Position numbers and translations under genes: made by a program. A DNA stretch of 33,082 nt, taken from positions 1 through 33,082 of the forward strand of contig CAZRUH010000004.1 of the NCBI GenBank assembly GCA_964603325.1. The letters are read 5' to 3'. This DNA comes from LSNR01 sp964603325 (GTDB lineage: Bacteria; Patescibacteriota; Minisyncoccia; Moranbacterales; UBA9337). This document shows positions 32,990 to 33,082 of this stretch, in pieces. Below the pieces are notes generated by a model. It made no database searches and had not been told where the DNA came from. It saw only the letters and a list, made by a program, of their open reading frames with translations. The stretch's first letter is position 1; the number at the start of each line of letters is the position of its first letter.

Positions 32990-33082
32990 GTTTTTCTTTT
33001 TTTTCTTTTTTCAAGTTCCTGTTTTTCTTATTTCTCTTTCTTTTCCTAATTCCAATTACTCATAACTATTCCCAAGTCTCTG
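32990..33082. other. polypyrimidine tract at the right end
   Basis: About 90 bases that are dominated by T and C on the plus strand (T-runs, then TTTCTCTTTCTTTTCC). No gene, tRNA or hairpin is visible. It may be the edge of another gene on the minus strand, but no reading frame is supported. Confidence 0.5.

Noticed and set aside
33003..33082. Possible minus-strand gene fragment ending near 33059
   Set aside because: One frame stays open for eight codons before a stop at the window edge, and others close quickly. No family feature is visible.
1..33082. Alternative genetic code (UGA read as Gly, as in some candidate phyla)
   Set aside because: Genes such as comM, tyrA and the 189-aa protein end at TGA in positions matching the family ends and neighbouring starts, and no core gene is interrupted by in-frame TGA.
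1..33082. tRNA, rRNA, CRISPR array, prophage or insertion sequence
   Set aside because: Gaps are short (largest about 270 bases), no cloverleaf or spaced repeat array is seen, and no transposase, integrase, Cas or phage structural protein is encoded.

Overview
This AT-rich (roughly one-third G+C by eye) bacterial chromosome fragment is densely packed and reads in the standard genetic code. The mix points to the Patescibacteria/Candidate Phyla Radiation, most likely a Parcubacteria-like lineage. This is inference from gene content: very short or overlapping gene junctions, a small winged-helix/nucleotidyltransferase protein and a DUF3048 protein of the kind common in that group, UPF0173 hydrolase and two tiny proteins ahead of gyrA, and many lineage-specific hypotheticals. 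No rRNA, tRNA, CRISPR array, transposase, integrase or phage gene is visible.

Layout. (1) 164-5351, minus: a six-gene cell-envelope operon: seven-TM protein of unknown function, MltG transglycosylase, an orphan 189-aa protein, DedA membrane protein, alpha/beta hydrolase, GT4 glycosyltransferase. (2) 5445-8793, plus: a consensus promoter drives clpC, overlapping a comF-family gene. (3) 8795-16211, minus: UPF0173 hydrolase, two small proteins, gyrA, MscS channel, ComM/YifB ATPase (with a 10-N assembly gap), tsaE, and a DnaQ-like exonuclease; it converges on comF with one base between. (4) 16304-20114, minus: a CmpX-type mechanosensitive-channel-like protein, an M16 zinc protease with its own promoter, then groEL with a sigma70 promoter and a degenerate CIRCE operator. 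(5) rpsT (plus) converges on holA across a perfect bidirectional hairpin; holA follows a DUF3048 lipoprotein-like gene. (6) 22879-26844, minus: nucleotidyltransferase-like protein, dxs, rnhB, ruvC. (7) 26982-30056, plus: a small Cys-containing membrane protein, ZnuC-like ATPase, ZnuB-like permease and a Cys-rich secreted esterase. (8) 30069-32810, minus: tyrA, pheA and a class I aminotransferase, the branch from prephenate to Phe and Tyr.

Most of the window is housekeeping. The parts that stand out are a pair of 43-bp near-identical repeats close to both ends of the window, each holding a perfect 12-2-12 palindrome whose central dinucleotide is TG in one and CA in the other; a metal ABC cassette without a binding protein but with a Cys-pair membrane protein and a 14-Cys esterase; the CIRCE operator at groEL; an altered metal-ligand spacing in the UPF0173 hydrolase; and an assembly gap whose true size is probably one base. 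I found no gene set that convincingly makes a new defence or mobile system.
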